Translations under genes and position numbers: made by a program
Part shown: positions 47,628-57,704 of the stretch, piece after piece
How positions within the stretch are numbered: the first letter of the stretch is position 1
Layout: the number at the start of each line of letters is the position of its first letter
NCBI GenBank assembly: GCA_026770575.1
Contig: MU657164.1
Span: 241,255 to 300,114 of the forward strand
Direction: 5' to 3'
Origin: Pelagophyceae sp. CCMP2097
Lineage: Eukaryota; Sar; Pelagophyceae
DNA length: 58,860 bases
Notes under the pieces: generated by a model
The model's database searches: none
The model's input: only the letters and a program-made list of their open reading frames with translations
What the model was told of the DNA's origin: nothing

Positions 47628-49117
47628 TCACGGATACTGCCGTCTTCGCACGGCTCTCGCCCCCGTCGCGTCGACAGCCAGCACCGCCGTCGTCGAAACG
47701 TCGCCGCCGAGGACGAAGATGCGGGGTGCTTCGTTCTCGTCTAAACGCGCGGCGGCGATGCCGCTTCGGCCGCTGGCCATTTGCGGTCCCGGAGCAAACG
47801 TCAACGACGAAACGTCCAACAGCTCAGAAGTCGCTAAGAGCGCATTCGCCAGGTTCTGCCCGCCGAGGACCAAAACGTGTCCGGCGTCGACTTTCACGGC
47901 GGCGCAGAAGCTTCGAGCTGAAGCCAATTTCGGACCGTTGAGGAATGTCATCGTCCGAATATCCAAAATATCCGTGCCTGACAAAGCCTCCCCCGTCCCC
48001 GAGCACCCACCCACGACAATGATGCGGTGCTCCTCCAAAACAACTGCAGCAGCTCCTTCGCGCGCAAAGAGCATGGATGGACCGGGCGTAAACGTCATCG
48101 TCTCCAGACTGAAAATCTCCGTCGACGACAAACACGCAGTCCCGCTATAACCCCCAACCACCAGAATCCTCCGAGAGTCTAAAGCAACAGCAGCGCAGCC
48201 GGACCGGCCTGTTGCCATCAACGGACCGGGCGAAAACGTCAAAGTCGAGAGGTGGAAAATCTCAGACGACCGTAATGCGCCTCCAGAGCACCCTCCCACG
48301 ACCAACACCCGGTCCGCGTCGATCAAGACGGCCGCGCATCTGGAACGCCCGGCTAAGAGGTTCGGTCCGTTGCGAAAGATCATCGTTTCAACGTCCAAAA
48401 TCTCCGTCGTGCCCAGAGGCTGTTCGCCCAAAAGACCGCCAAACACGACCAACCTTTCTCCGACGGCGACGGCGGCGCAGGTAGACCGTCCCGAGGACAT
48501 GGCCGGACCATTCCTAAAAATAGCATGGTCGGTCCACGGCCGTAAACCGAACACCGCCGTCACCAGCCCAAAGTAGTCCAGCTCCTGCACCACCAACGCA
48601 TGCGCTGCTTCGGATAACAAACGTAGAGCCTTTTGTGTTTGCGCACCCTCGGGAGGATCCCCGCGCAAAAAGTCTAAGATCACGCGGAACCGCTCGCCGT
48701 CGCGGTCGATGAACACCGACCCATCTAAAGGGTCGGTCTGCAGCATCGAGTCGCACCGGCCGAACATGCGGCCGAGCATCGAGTCCTCGACTTTTGTGAG
48801 GACAGCTCGTGATGTCTCGAAGCGCGCGCCGCCGACGTTCAAGCGGATGACGTCGCCGGGCGGCGGGGCGGCGGCTCGAATGCGCTGCTTTTCCTCGGCG
48901 TCTGAAGCGGCCTTGTCCTCGACGGTTCGCGTGAAGGCGGCGCGGTCGGCCTCGAGCAAGCGGCGGTCCGTGGCGAGCTGGGCCTACGACGATTTTCAAG
49001 GGCTTTCCACGCCCCGCCGGCGCTCACCACGTCGGCGCGGACGGCGCGCTCCAAGGCGTCGAGCGCATGCATCGTCGCGCGCCGCGCGGCGTCGAGGGCG
49101 GCGGCGGTGCTGGCCAT
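47628..49117 (-). CDS. BTB/T1-Kelch protein (putative cullin-3 adaptor), two exons
   Basis: Exon 1 is 49117-49028 (30 codons from ATG); intron 49027-48984 (44 bp, GTGAGC...TAG); exon 2 is 48983-47628. The product has 481 residues. Order: Ala-rich helical N-terminus with heptads (DRRLLEADRAAFTRTVEDKA), a KCTD-type T1 BTB domain about 75-168 (VIRLNVGGARFETSRAVLTK, EDSMLGRMFGR, GSVFIDRDGERFRVILDFLR), then six Kelch blades about 178-465, each with an AAV-(V/L)VVGG-TEI pattern, for example DRVLVVGGCSGGALRSSEIF. Six blades make a closed propeller. T1/BTB domains oligomerise and in many proteins bind cullin-3 while the propeller holds the substrate; that role is inference. No frame break, so this is the reference intact copy. 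Related broken copies lie at 42690-44034, 44557-45334, 7148-7682 and perhaps 5219-5611. Confidence 0.92.
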
Positions 49118-49804
49118 CTTCCGCGAGTTGTGTGTAGTGATATGCGTTTAGCCAAAACGGCAATCGTACTTCAAAGGCACCTCAAGGGACTTTCAAAAGG
49201 AAGCGTTGCATTAACTTTAAAGTCCCTCTCGGGGAAGTTTCCAAACTTTTCGCGAATATTGAAATGTCGAATCGAAGAGTAGGCTGCCTTTACAACCAGC
49301 CCTGAACCTTTGCTTCGCGAACTTCGATTTTAGTTCGTTTTACAATTTGCGCTGCGGCAGAGGCTCACAATACATGTTCACTGGGACTTGAAAGATGACC
49401 GAGGCAGGAGGTCGTGCCAAAGCTGCGCAAGAACCAGAAGCTTAGAAGCTTGGCACCAGTGTCTGCTTCATGCGGGCAACCAAACGCCTCTGTTGATTCT
49501 TGGCTTTACTTGCTGATACGTCGGCATTTCGTCGAAGATTTTTATTGGTACAATTGGAGTGCAACTTCCATCGCCGCCGCCGAAGTTGCATGGGTAGTGC
49601 AACTTTCAGTGGCTTGTGACTCTCAGTGACTTTCGTTGCAGAAATTTCAACTCGAAGCGTGCCCCCGTTGAGTTGCCCTTGCCAACGTGTGCTCGCGCGA
49701 CCGTGTGCTCGGCTCCTGTACCCGTAGTAGTCCTCCTTCGGCGAACGCTCTTACCTCCGCTCATACGCCCGAACGGCCGTCATACGCCTTACGCTCATAC
49801 GCCC
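49118..49804. other. intergenic between divergent genes
   Basis: Upstream of both the BTB-Kelch gene (minus) and the small ORF at 49805 (plus), so it may hold both promoters; no TATA box stands out. 49628-49715 (TTGCAGAAATTTCAACTCGA, CCTTGCCAACGTGTGCTCGC) has a diverged second copy at about 51808-51893. Confidence 0.5.
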
Positions 49805-50119
49805 ATGGATTCCGGCCAGGGTGACGAGCGGTACAGCGGCCTCTGCGCCCTCGTCGATGCTGCTGCGCGCGACATGGCGGCGATGCCGCAGAGCCAGCTC
49901 GGGTCTTTGGACGGTGCGTTGGTGGCCTGTGCCGACGCGGCGGGCAACGACGCCTGCGTGTCCATCGACGGACGGACGGCTCGAAGAGGCATCAACGCGC
50001 CGCGTCGCTGCGTGATGATCTCGAGCCACGGAGCTCTGATCTATAGCACGCCGCGGGATGAAGCCGTCCGACGTTCTTTTACGACGAGGGCTTTTGCGGT
50101 GCTCTGGGTTGCCGCGTAG
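49805..50119 (+). CDS. small hypothetical protein
   Basis: 104 codons from ATG 49805 (MDSGQGDERYSGLCALVDAA, RDMAAMPQSQLGSLDGALVA) to the TAG at 50117-50119, which lies in a palindromic repeat. The frame is open further upstream. No domain, signal or membrane segment seen. The duplicated upstream sequence (49628-49715, again at 51808-51893) hints at a family with a conserved 5' region. It could be a first exon or a chance ORF. Confidence 0.35.
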   Translation: MDSGQGDERYSGLCALVDAAARDMAAMPQSQLGSLDGALVACADAAGNDACVSIDGRTARRGINAPRRCVMISSHGALIYSTPRDEAVRRSFTTRAFAVLWVAA

Positions 50120-50170
50120 GGCCCTACGTAGGGCCCTACGACCCTACGTAGGATAGGCTGGACCCTACGA
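50116..50170. repeat. CCCTACGTAGGG palindrome cluster
   Basis: GTAGGGCCCTACGTAGGGCC, then CTACGACCCTACGTAGG and GACCCTACGATCC: overlapping palindromes. Confidence 0.85.
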
Positions 50171-50829
50171 TCCTAACACCTACGCGGCAATCCAGGCGGT
50201 GCTTCCGAGTCCTGGGCGTGCGACGCGGCGCCTCGGTGGCACGGCTGGTGTGATGGATGGTTGTACCATCGTGCGCCGGGTCGCTGCGCTGCCCTGCAGC
50301 TGAGTACCGTGCGTGGACGTTTGACGGGTCTTTTGACGGTGCTTCCGTGGTCTACGCCGCGGCGAGCAACGGGCAAGTGCGTCGAAGGACGCACCGAGGA
50401 ATCGAGTAGGCGGCGTTATGGTACGCTCCCCGGGCTCTGATCCAGGGCCAAGGAGCTCTAATCCACGGCCACAGCATGGGGCGAAGACGTTTTGACGACT
50501 AGGGCAGTGCTTTCGAGTCCTTGGCGAAGACGGCGGGCTGCGAGACTGCACCTACATCGACAGACGAAGGATTCGACCTGGCTACATGATGGTACGCCGT
50601 CGACCTCTGATCCTGCGTAGCCTGAGCCGCTGTGTTGCACATTGCATTATTCCAATTGATGCAATGCGGCACATGGAATCCCGTATGGCATCCATAGGCA
50701 TCTCACAGGAGCGTCGGCGCTCCAGCGGGCGCGTGCCGCCGCCCGCGGAAAACCCTCGTTGTTGGCGATGTGTGGAAAACACGAACCGTCCGCCGAGGAT
50801 TACGTCCCATGCGGCATTGCGGCCCTGAT
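50171..50829. other. no gene recognised
   Basis: Two loosely similar blocks share GGTGCTTCCGAGTCCTGGGC / CAGTGCTTTCGAGTCCTTGG and ATGGTTGTACCATCGT / CTACATGATGGTACGCCGTC motifs (about 50199 on and 50508 on), probably an old duplication. Confidence 0.4.
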
Positions 50830-51235
50830 GCGGCCCCGGAGACGGCCCCGGAGACTGTACCTCGACAGCCACAGCGACGGTCCTTTGCGGCCCCTCGACG
50901 GCCCCGTCGACGGTCCGTCGACGGTCCCTTCGACGGCCCCATGCGGCCCCTCGACGGTCTTCTACGCCCCCGGTCGTTCGACGGGGGCCGGAGACAGCCC
51001 GTAGACGGTCCGATGCCGACGGTCCCTTTCGACCCCTCTGTGGACAGTCTTAGAAGGACCCTCTACAGTTCTACCTGCCCCCACGGTCCTCGATGGACCG
51101 TTTGCCGGTCCCATGGAACTCCCACGGTCCGATGGGGCGGAGGCGGCCCACTTCGGGCCCTCGGTGCGTCCCCTCGACGGTCCGGAGATGGCCCCGGAGA
51201 CGGCCCCGGAGACGGTCCGATGCCGTGCACGTCAG
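50830..51235. repeat. 12-bp minisatellite, GGCCCCGGAGAC / GACGGTCCCTTC type
   Basis: Degenerate 12-bp units starting with CGGCCCCGGAGACGGCCCCG and passing into GACGGTCCGTCGACGGTCCC. Start of the large array on the right. Confidence 0.85.
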
Positions 51236-51895
51236 CTCTTGGTCCTTAAAGTGCTGCGTAGTCGGCGATCGCATCCGACGTGCCGCGCGAGGCTGGGTTG
51301 CCCAGCTGCTCGCGGAATGTCATGACATAAACGTCGAGGACCAGCACCGCTGACGCGGTGAGGCGCGGCGGCCGTCCCCAACGGGCGCGAACGCGGCGTC
51401 GCCGCGCGCGGCGAGCGGCGCGCCGAGCGCGCCGAGAACGTCGAATATGCGCGCGCCTCGGCTTGCGGGCGCGCCGCGCCGGCGGCGGCACCGGAAGAGC
51501 GCGCACGTGGAAAGCGTGCACGTGGAGACGTGCTCCAACGCGAGCGCCTCGTTTCGAACTCGTGTGCACAGGCCAGCATGTCGCCGACGGACCGCGCGGT
51601 ATGGATTGCGCGCGCCTGTATGCAGCGACAGCTCGAAGCATCCATGGATCATCTCTTTGCGGCCCGGCCCGGCGTAAGGATCCTAGGAGGCGGGACTCGT
51701 CTAACATGTCGCCGCGAAGCCACAGACGCGCCGACTGGCCTCCCGCAGCGCCATCATATACTCGTCGCGTGGAGCCGTGCACGCGTGTACGCGAATTAGA
51801 ACGTTGCAGAATTTTCATTCGACGCGTGCCCTCGACGGAGGTGGCCTTGCCAACGTGTGCCCGCGACCATGTGCGTTGGCTCAGACCAATTCCTT
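51236..51895. other. unique island between minisatellite blocks
   Basis: GC-rich 51350-51560. A plus frame from ATG 51579 (MSPTDRAVWIARACMQRQLE, ASMDHLFAARPG, then GTAAGG at 51673, a possible donor site) looks like a small first exon, unidentified. 51808-51893 resembles 49628-49715. Confidence 0.4.
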
Positions 51896-53470
51896 GGGCA
51901 GCCCCTCGACAGTCCCTTTTCGACGGTCGCTTCGACGGTCCCTCCGACTTGTCCCTTTGACCGTCCCTCGGACGGTACCTCGACGGGCCCTCTGTGACGG
52001 TCCCGTGGACGGTCCCTTGGACGGTCGATTGGGCGGCCCCTCGACTCCGGCTCCTCTGCGACGTCCCGTGGGCGGGCCCTCGGATGGGCCCTCGGGCGGT
52101 TGCTTGGACGGTCCTTGGGACAGTTCCTTGGGATGGTCCCTTGGGCGGTCCCTTGGACGGTCCCTTGGGCGGTCCCTCGACGGGCCCTTGGGCGCCCGCT
52201 CGGCTACAATCCTCTCGACTGCGGCCCTCTGCGGCAGTTCTCTGGGCGGTCTCTCTGGCGGTTGCTTGGACGGTCCCTTGGACGGTCCCTCGACGGTCAT
52301 GTGATGGTCGCTTCAACGGTCCCTCGGGCGGTCGCTTGGGCGGTCCTTGGGACAGTTCCTTGGGACAGTTCCTTCGACGGTCCCTCGGACGGACCCTCGA
52401 CGGTCCCTCTGCGACGGCCCTCAGGCTTTGGCGGTCCCTTAGACTGGTCCCTTCGGTTCCTTGTGTGTTCCCTCGACGGTTCTTCTGTGACGGTCGCTTT
52501 GACGGTCCCTCGGACGGTCCCTTGGGCAGTTCCTTCGACAGTTCTTTTGGGCAGTTCCTTGGGCGGTCCCTCGGCGGGTCCTCTGCGACGTCCTGTGGAC
52601 GGGTCCTCGGACTGTCCTTCGGATGGTCCCACGGACGGTCCCTCGGACGGTCCCTCGGACGGTCTCTTGGGCGGTCCTTTGGACAGTAACTGTTCTTTGG
52701 ACAGTTCCTTGAGCAATCCCTTGGAGGGTCCCTCGACAGTCCCTCTGCGACGGTCCCTCAGATTGTCCCTCTGGCGGACGCTTGGACGATCCTTTGGACA
52801 GTTCCTTTGGATAGTTCCTTGGGCGGTCCCTTGGGCGGTTCCTCGACGATCCCTCGACGGTCTCTCTCCGACGGTCGCTTTGACGGTCCTTCGAGCGGTC
52901 CCTTCGACCTGTCCCTTGGACATTTCCCTGGGCGGTCCCTTGGACGGTCCCACGGACGGTCCCTCGGCAGTCCCTCTGGTGGTCTTTCGACGGGCCTCTG
53001 CGACGGTCCCTTTGACGGTCCTTTCGACCGGTCCCTTGGACGGTACCTTAATTGGTCCCTCTGTGACGGTCCCTTTGACGGTCCTTTCGACCGGTCCCTT
53101 GGACGGTACCTTAATTGGTCCCTCTGTGACGGACCCGTGGACCGTCCCTCGAACAGTTGTTTGGGTGGCCGCTCGGCTGCGGCCCCTCTGCGATATCCCA
53201 TGGACGGGCCCTCGGGCGGTCCCTTTGACGGTCCCATGAGCGTTCCTTTGGACAGTTCCTTTAAACAGTTCCTCGGACGGTCCCTTGGGAAGTCCCTTTG
53301 GCGGTCCTTCGATGGTCCCGCAGCGGTCCCTCTGCGACGGTGCTTTCGACCGGTCCTTCCGACCGATCCCTCGGACAATCCCTCGACGGTTCCTCTGCGA
53401 CGGTCCCGTGGACGGTCCCTCGGACGGTCGTTGGGGTGGTCGCTCGGCTGCCGGACCAACCAAGCAACCG
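51896..53470. repeat. large 12-bp minisatellite, GGACGGTCCCTT type
   Basis: More than 100 degenerate copies of GGACGGTCCCTT/C with GGACAGTTCCTT and GGGCGGTCCCTT variants. A higher-order unit of about 68 bp (TGACGGTCCTTTCGACCGGT...) is duplicated at about 53001-53130. All six frames are nearly free of stops, giving ORFs of up to about 390 codons that I regard as spurious. Confidence 0.95.
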
Positions 53471-53900
53471 ACCGATAGACTGCCTGAGGGGGCGCCAATG
53501 GGATCGTCGAAGGACCATCGCAGAGGGACCGTTTTTTGGATCGGTCAAAGGGGGCGGTCGAGGAACCGGTCGAAGGGACCGTCGAGGGACCTTCCAAGGG
53601 ACTGTCCAAAGGGACTGTCCTAAGGACCTGTCCAAAGGAACCGTCCGAGGGGCTTTCGAAGGAACGTTCAAGCAACCGTCAGAGGGCCCGACCGAGGGAC
53701 TGCCAAAGGTATCATCGAAGGACCGTCGAGGGACCGGTCGAAAGGACCATCTTAGAGGGACCGGCGCAGAGGGACCGGCGCAGAAGGACCGTCGCAGAAG
53801 GACCGTCCGAGGGACCTTCCTAATAACTGTCCAAAGGAACAAGGGACCGCCCAAGCAACCGTCCGAGGGGCCGTCGAAGGACCGTCCGAGGGCCTGTCAG
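53471..53900. repeat. same 12-bp minisatellite in reverse polarity
   Basis: From about 53480 the unit reads AGGGACCGTCGA / AAGGGACTGTCC, the complement of the block to the left. The switch occurs beside AACCAAGCAACCGACCGATA (53457-53476). Confidence 0.9.
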
Positions 53901-54034
53901 CTGTGCGACCGTGACGGTGATGGCTCCGGGCAGCTGATCGCCTGCGGCGGCGCCGGCCCCGAACTTTAGCGTGGCCGCGGCGGTGGCGGCCCCTCAGCAG
54001 CCGTGTCAGGAGCAGGAACGGTGTGTATTCGGGT

Positions 54035-54230
54035 CGGGTTTTCAATTCGTGCCAAACCCTCGGGTCGCGGATTTGTCGAGCGGCCAAGCCCGTCTTCTCG
54101 GGTCGGGTTCGGGTTCGGGCCACGGCCAGATCCGCGGGTCGACGGGTCGGCCAAAACGCGCAAACCCGGCAAACCCGTCCCGCGGGTTTCGGGCAAACCC
54201 GAAGCAGCCCATGCTTCTATCTCCGGCTCC
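54035..54230 (+). repeat. GGGTCGGGTT dispersed repeat, copy 1
   Basis: About 195 bp shared with 55605-55790: TTTTCAATT, CTCGGGTCGGGTTCGGGTT, CACGGCCAGA-CCGCGGGTCG, ACGGGTCGGCCAAAAC, GCGGGTTTCGGGCAAACCCG. Confidence 0.88.
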
Positions 54231-55420
54231 TCGAGACGGGCCCTCGAGACGCCCCCTCGAGGCGACTCCTCAAGACGGCCCCTCGAGACGGGCCCTTTCG
54301 ACGGCCATTCGAAACGGCGCCTTGGGACGGTCCCCTGGAGAGGCTCGGACGGTCGCTTGGACGGTCGCTCGGGCGGTCCCTTTGACAATTCCTTTGGCCA
54401 GTTCCTTTGGGGTCTCTCGACAGGCCCTCTGTGACCGTCGCTTTGACGGCGGTTTCTCGACGGTCCCTTGGACGGTCACTCGGCAGCCGGCTCCTCGACT
54501 GCTGCATCTCTTCGACGTCCCCTGGACGTCGGACGGACGTCCGGACGGACCCTCGGACGATCTCTTGGATGGTCCCTCGGATGGTCCCTTGACGGTCCCT
54601 CGGACGATCCCTTTGGCGGTCCTTTGGACAGTTCCTTTGGACCGTTCCTTTGGACAGTTCCATCGGACAGTTCCATTGGAGGGTCCATTGGAGGGTCCAT
54701 TGGAGGGTCCCTCGACGGTCCCTCTGCGACGGTCCCGTGGACGTTCCATGGGGCGGTCGTTTGGACGGCCGCTCAACTGCGGGCCGCCCTCTGCGACGTC
54801 CCGCGGAGCGGAGCCTCGGACAGACCCTGCAGGCCTTCGACGGGTCAGTCCTCTGCGACGGTCCCTCGGACGGTCGTTTGGATGGTCCCTTGGACGGTCC
54901 CTTGGACGGTCCTTTGGACACTTCCTTTGGACTGTTCCTTGGACGGTCCTTTGGGCGGTCCCTCGGACGGTCCCTCTGCGACGGTTCCGTGGAACGATCC
55001 CTTTGACGGTCCTTTCGAAGGTCTTTTCGACGGTCCCTTTGACCGATCCCTTGGACGGTCCCTCGACGGTCCCTTTCCGACAGTCCCGTGTATGGTCCCT
55101 CGGACGGTCCCTTGGGCGGTCGCTCGGCTGCCGTCTCCTCGACTGCAGCCCCTCTACGTCCCTCTTGGCGGTCCCTCGGACAGCCCCTCGGACGGTCGCT
55201 TGGATGGTCCCTCTGACGCTCCCTCGGATGGTCGCTTGGGCGGTCCCTTGGACAATTCCTTTGGACAGTTCCTTGGACGGTCTCTCGACGGACCCTCTGT
55301 GACCGTCGCTTTGACGGCGGCCCCTCGAAGGTCCCTCGGACGGTCACTCGGGTGCCAGCCCCTCGACTGCGGCATCTCTGCGACGTCCCCTGGGCGGGCC
55401 CTCGGACAGTTGTTTGGACG
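54231..55420. repeat. 12-bp minisatellite, right block
   Basis: Polarity as in 51896-53470. It starts with CGAGACGGGCCCTCGAGACG and passes into GGACGGTCCCTT units; three TTGGAGGGTCCA units occur at about 54676-54711. Confidence 0.93.
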
Positions 55421-55604
55421 GGCCCTCTATCAAATCATACGGCATCCCGTGCGAGGAACGGTGAAGGGACCCCGTAGGGGCCCGAACACGCGTCTCTGAC
55501 AAGGAACCCTGCGCGGGGGTTTAATAGGGCCCTTCAAAGAGGCCGACGCAAGTGACATTGCAGGGGCCTTGACCGCCAAAGAGGCCTTGCAGGGGCCCGT
55601 CCGG

Positions 55605-55790
55605 AGAGCTTTTCAATTTCTGCCGCACCCTCGGCTCGCGGGTTTGTCGTGCGACCAAGCCCTTCTTCGAAGGGTCGGGTTCGGGTTTGTGCCACGGCCA
55701 GACCCGCGGGTCGACGGGTCGGCCAAAACACACAGACCCGGCAGGCAAACCCGACCCGCGGGTTTCGGGCAAACCCGAACCCGTTTAAGC
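55605..55790 (+). repeat. GGGTCGGGTT dispersed repeat, copy 2
   Basis: Direct copy of 54035-54230; the two bracket the right minisatellite block. Confidence 0.88.
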
Positions 55791-56559
55791 TCCTGGATGA
55801 TGCCTGGAGCGCAATCCTCTCCTTCGTCGCCGTCGCTGCGACGGTGTGCGCCAGGGAGGCTCTCAAGAAAGGGCCCCGAGAAAGGGCCCGAGAAGGGTCC
55901 CCAACATTCATACCGTGCTCACGCTCTCAACGTGGCCGTCGACTCGGGGTTCTAGTTCCGAACTATGCATGGGCCAACACCGTCCGGTCAGCGTCGGGAC
56001 GTCGTCGGCCGTCCCGCGTGCTCACAGGAGCTCGCGGGACAGGCTAAGGAGGTCGCTCGACTGTTGGGCCAGTCCATTGGAAGATGCCCTACAGCGCACG
56101 CGGCGCTGCTCGCGAGCGCTTCCCGCAGCCGAACGGGCCCATAAACGCCGAGAGGCGCGAACCCCGTTCCCTAGACGCCAAGCCAAGTGACTTCTACCTC
56201 GTTGTCGTGCCTCGCGGTCGCATCGACTCGCGTTCGCATGCAGTCGTCGCATCCGCACCAGGCCGATTCCAAAGGATGGTCCAGCGCGTGTCGCCGCTGC
56301 TGAATTAGCGGGAGCGCAGCGTGCGCGGCTGACCGCCTATTTGATTTTGGATCTTGGACGCCCCTCCGTTTCAAAGGCTTGGGATGTTCCAAGGCTCGGG
56401 ATGTTCCACGCCGCCGTGCTGCAGAGGCCGCACCACGGCAGACGACGGCGCTGCGTCGGCGCTGGATACGGCGGGGGCGTCGTCGGCGGCGGCCGAGGTG
56501 ATGGAGGCATGGACACGTTGAGACTGGCGCTAAGTCGTGACGAGAGCCGGGAAGCGTAT
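55791..56559. other. no confident gene
   Basis: A plus frame at 55787-55860 (KLLDDAWSAILSFVAVAATV, then CAREALK) recalls an F-box-like helix pair but is isolated. 56385-56410 holds a short duplication, GGCTTGGGATGTTCC / GGCTCGGGATGTTCC. Confidence 0.35.
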
Positions 56560-56770
56560 ACGGACGGTCGCATCCGGACGGTCGCATCCGTGCGACGTCT
56601 GAATCCATCGGGCGTCCGCGTCCGTCGGGCGTCTGTGTCCGTGTCCGTGGAGGGTCCGCGTCTGTCGGACGTCTACATCTGTAGGGCGTCTGTGTCCGTG
56701 GAGGGTCCGCGTCTGTGCCGCGTCCGCGTCCGCGCCGCGTCCGCGTTTATGGGGCGTCCGCTATAACGGA
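56560..56770. repeat. GTCCGCGTC / GGCGTCTGTGTCC degenerate tandem repeat
   Basis: Irregular 6-15-bp units such as GGGCGTCTGTGTCCGTGGAG and GGTCCGCGTCTGT. No gene. Confidence 0.75.
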
Positions 56771-56816
56771 ACGTCCGCATCTGCACCCTGTTTGCATCTG
56801 GGTCGCCGCGCAGTCT

Positions 56817-57262
56817 ATGGGCTTATGGGGTCCAGCCGACCCAATATGGGGTATGGGGCCCCATATGGGGCCCCATATTGGGTCCCATGGGGCGGCGGGG
56901 TTCCAGCCGGCGCGCGTCGCCGGCCACGTGCCGGCCGGACCCTGACGCCCAACCTTTTCCGCCGCGCCGGCCCAAGTCTCCACGTGTCGAGTACTCGAGG
57001 TCCGTCGCGCTCAGCGCGCCGACGGGCCGGCGCGACAAGTCCATCTCATCGACCTCGGCCACGTCGGCCATGCCAGTGCCAGTGGCCTCGAATTCTAATG
57101 GCGCGCGCTCGTCGGTTTCGTTAAACACACACCGTCAGCGTTTCGTTAACGGAAACTGCTCGCCGAAATTCCAGAGTGGCTTCCGTATGGGGCCCCACGG
57201 GGCCGTATGGGGTCCAACCTACCCAATATGGGCTTATGGGGCCCAATATGGGGTCCCATACG
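56817..57262. repeat. two clusters of TATGGGGCCCCATA palindromes
   Basis: Cluster 1 at 56817-56893 and cluster 2 at 57181-57262, each with TATGGGGTCCA, CCCAATATGGG and GGGGCCCCA words. Flanks are inverted: TTTGCATCTGGGTCGCCG before cluster 1, CGGCGACCCAGGTTTGCAT after cluster 2. Between them 56894-57180 is ordinary GC-rich DNA. Confidence 0.88.
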
Positions 57263-57704
57263 GCGACCCAGGTTTGCATCCGCACCACCACAGACAACCA
57301 CAGTTGCAGACCGCTCGAGAGCATGACCACGCGGGGCGCGCTCGCCGCCGGCCGCGCGCGAACCCTAGGCTACAGGCGAGGGCCAGAGGCGTGGCCGACA
57401 GCAGCCTGACGGCGTGAGGCGTTTTCCCGCACCGTGAGTGAGCGGGCAGCGCGAGGGATCGCGCGGGTACTCGCGCGTGGGCGTGTTCTGCGGGCGAGTC
57501 GGCGGACGAGAGATCGCGACATCGTCGCCAGGGGTATTGCTTATAAATATTGTAGTGTCGCGCCGACTCGGAGCTCGGTGGAGCATTCGCGATGATGGAT
57601 TCGACGGGTGGCGTAGTCTCGGGTCGCCGTCGAGGCCGCGGGGGGCGCGGCCGGGGCCCCGCTCGACGATGTGGCAACGACATGGCGGCATCGGGCTCCT
57701 TGGA
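57263..57704. other. 3' flank of the MYND-Sel1 paralogue; no other gene
   Basis: Open frames on both strands, with no domain recognised. Confidence 0.4.

Noticed and set aside
47188..47631. 147-codon ORF overlapping the BTB-Kelch stop codon as a second cistron
   Set aside because: Only the first part is shared with the other Kelch copies and their frames diverge quickly; more likely a 3' flank than a gene.
51896..55420. Long ORFs (up to about 440 codons) with LGRS/DGPS/TVPW or KGPS/RDRP repeats on both strands
   Set aside because: They arise from a 12-bp stop-poor minisatellite that is open in almost every frame; overlapping frames cannot all be genes, and there is no domain, start context or splice structure.
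55787..55860. F-box domain exon (LLDDAWSAILSFVAVAATVC)
   Set aside because: About 25 residues of weak resemblance and no continuation.
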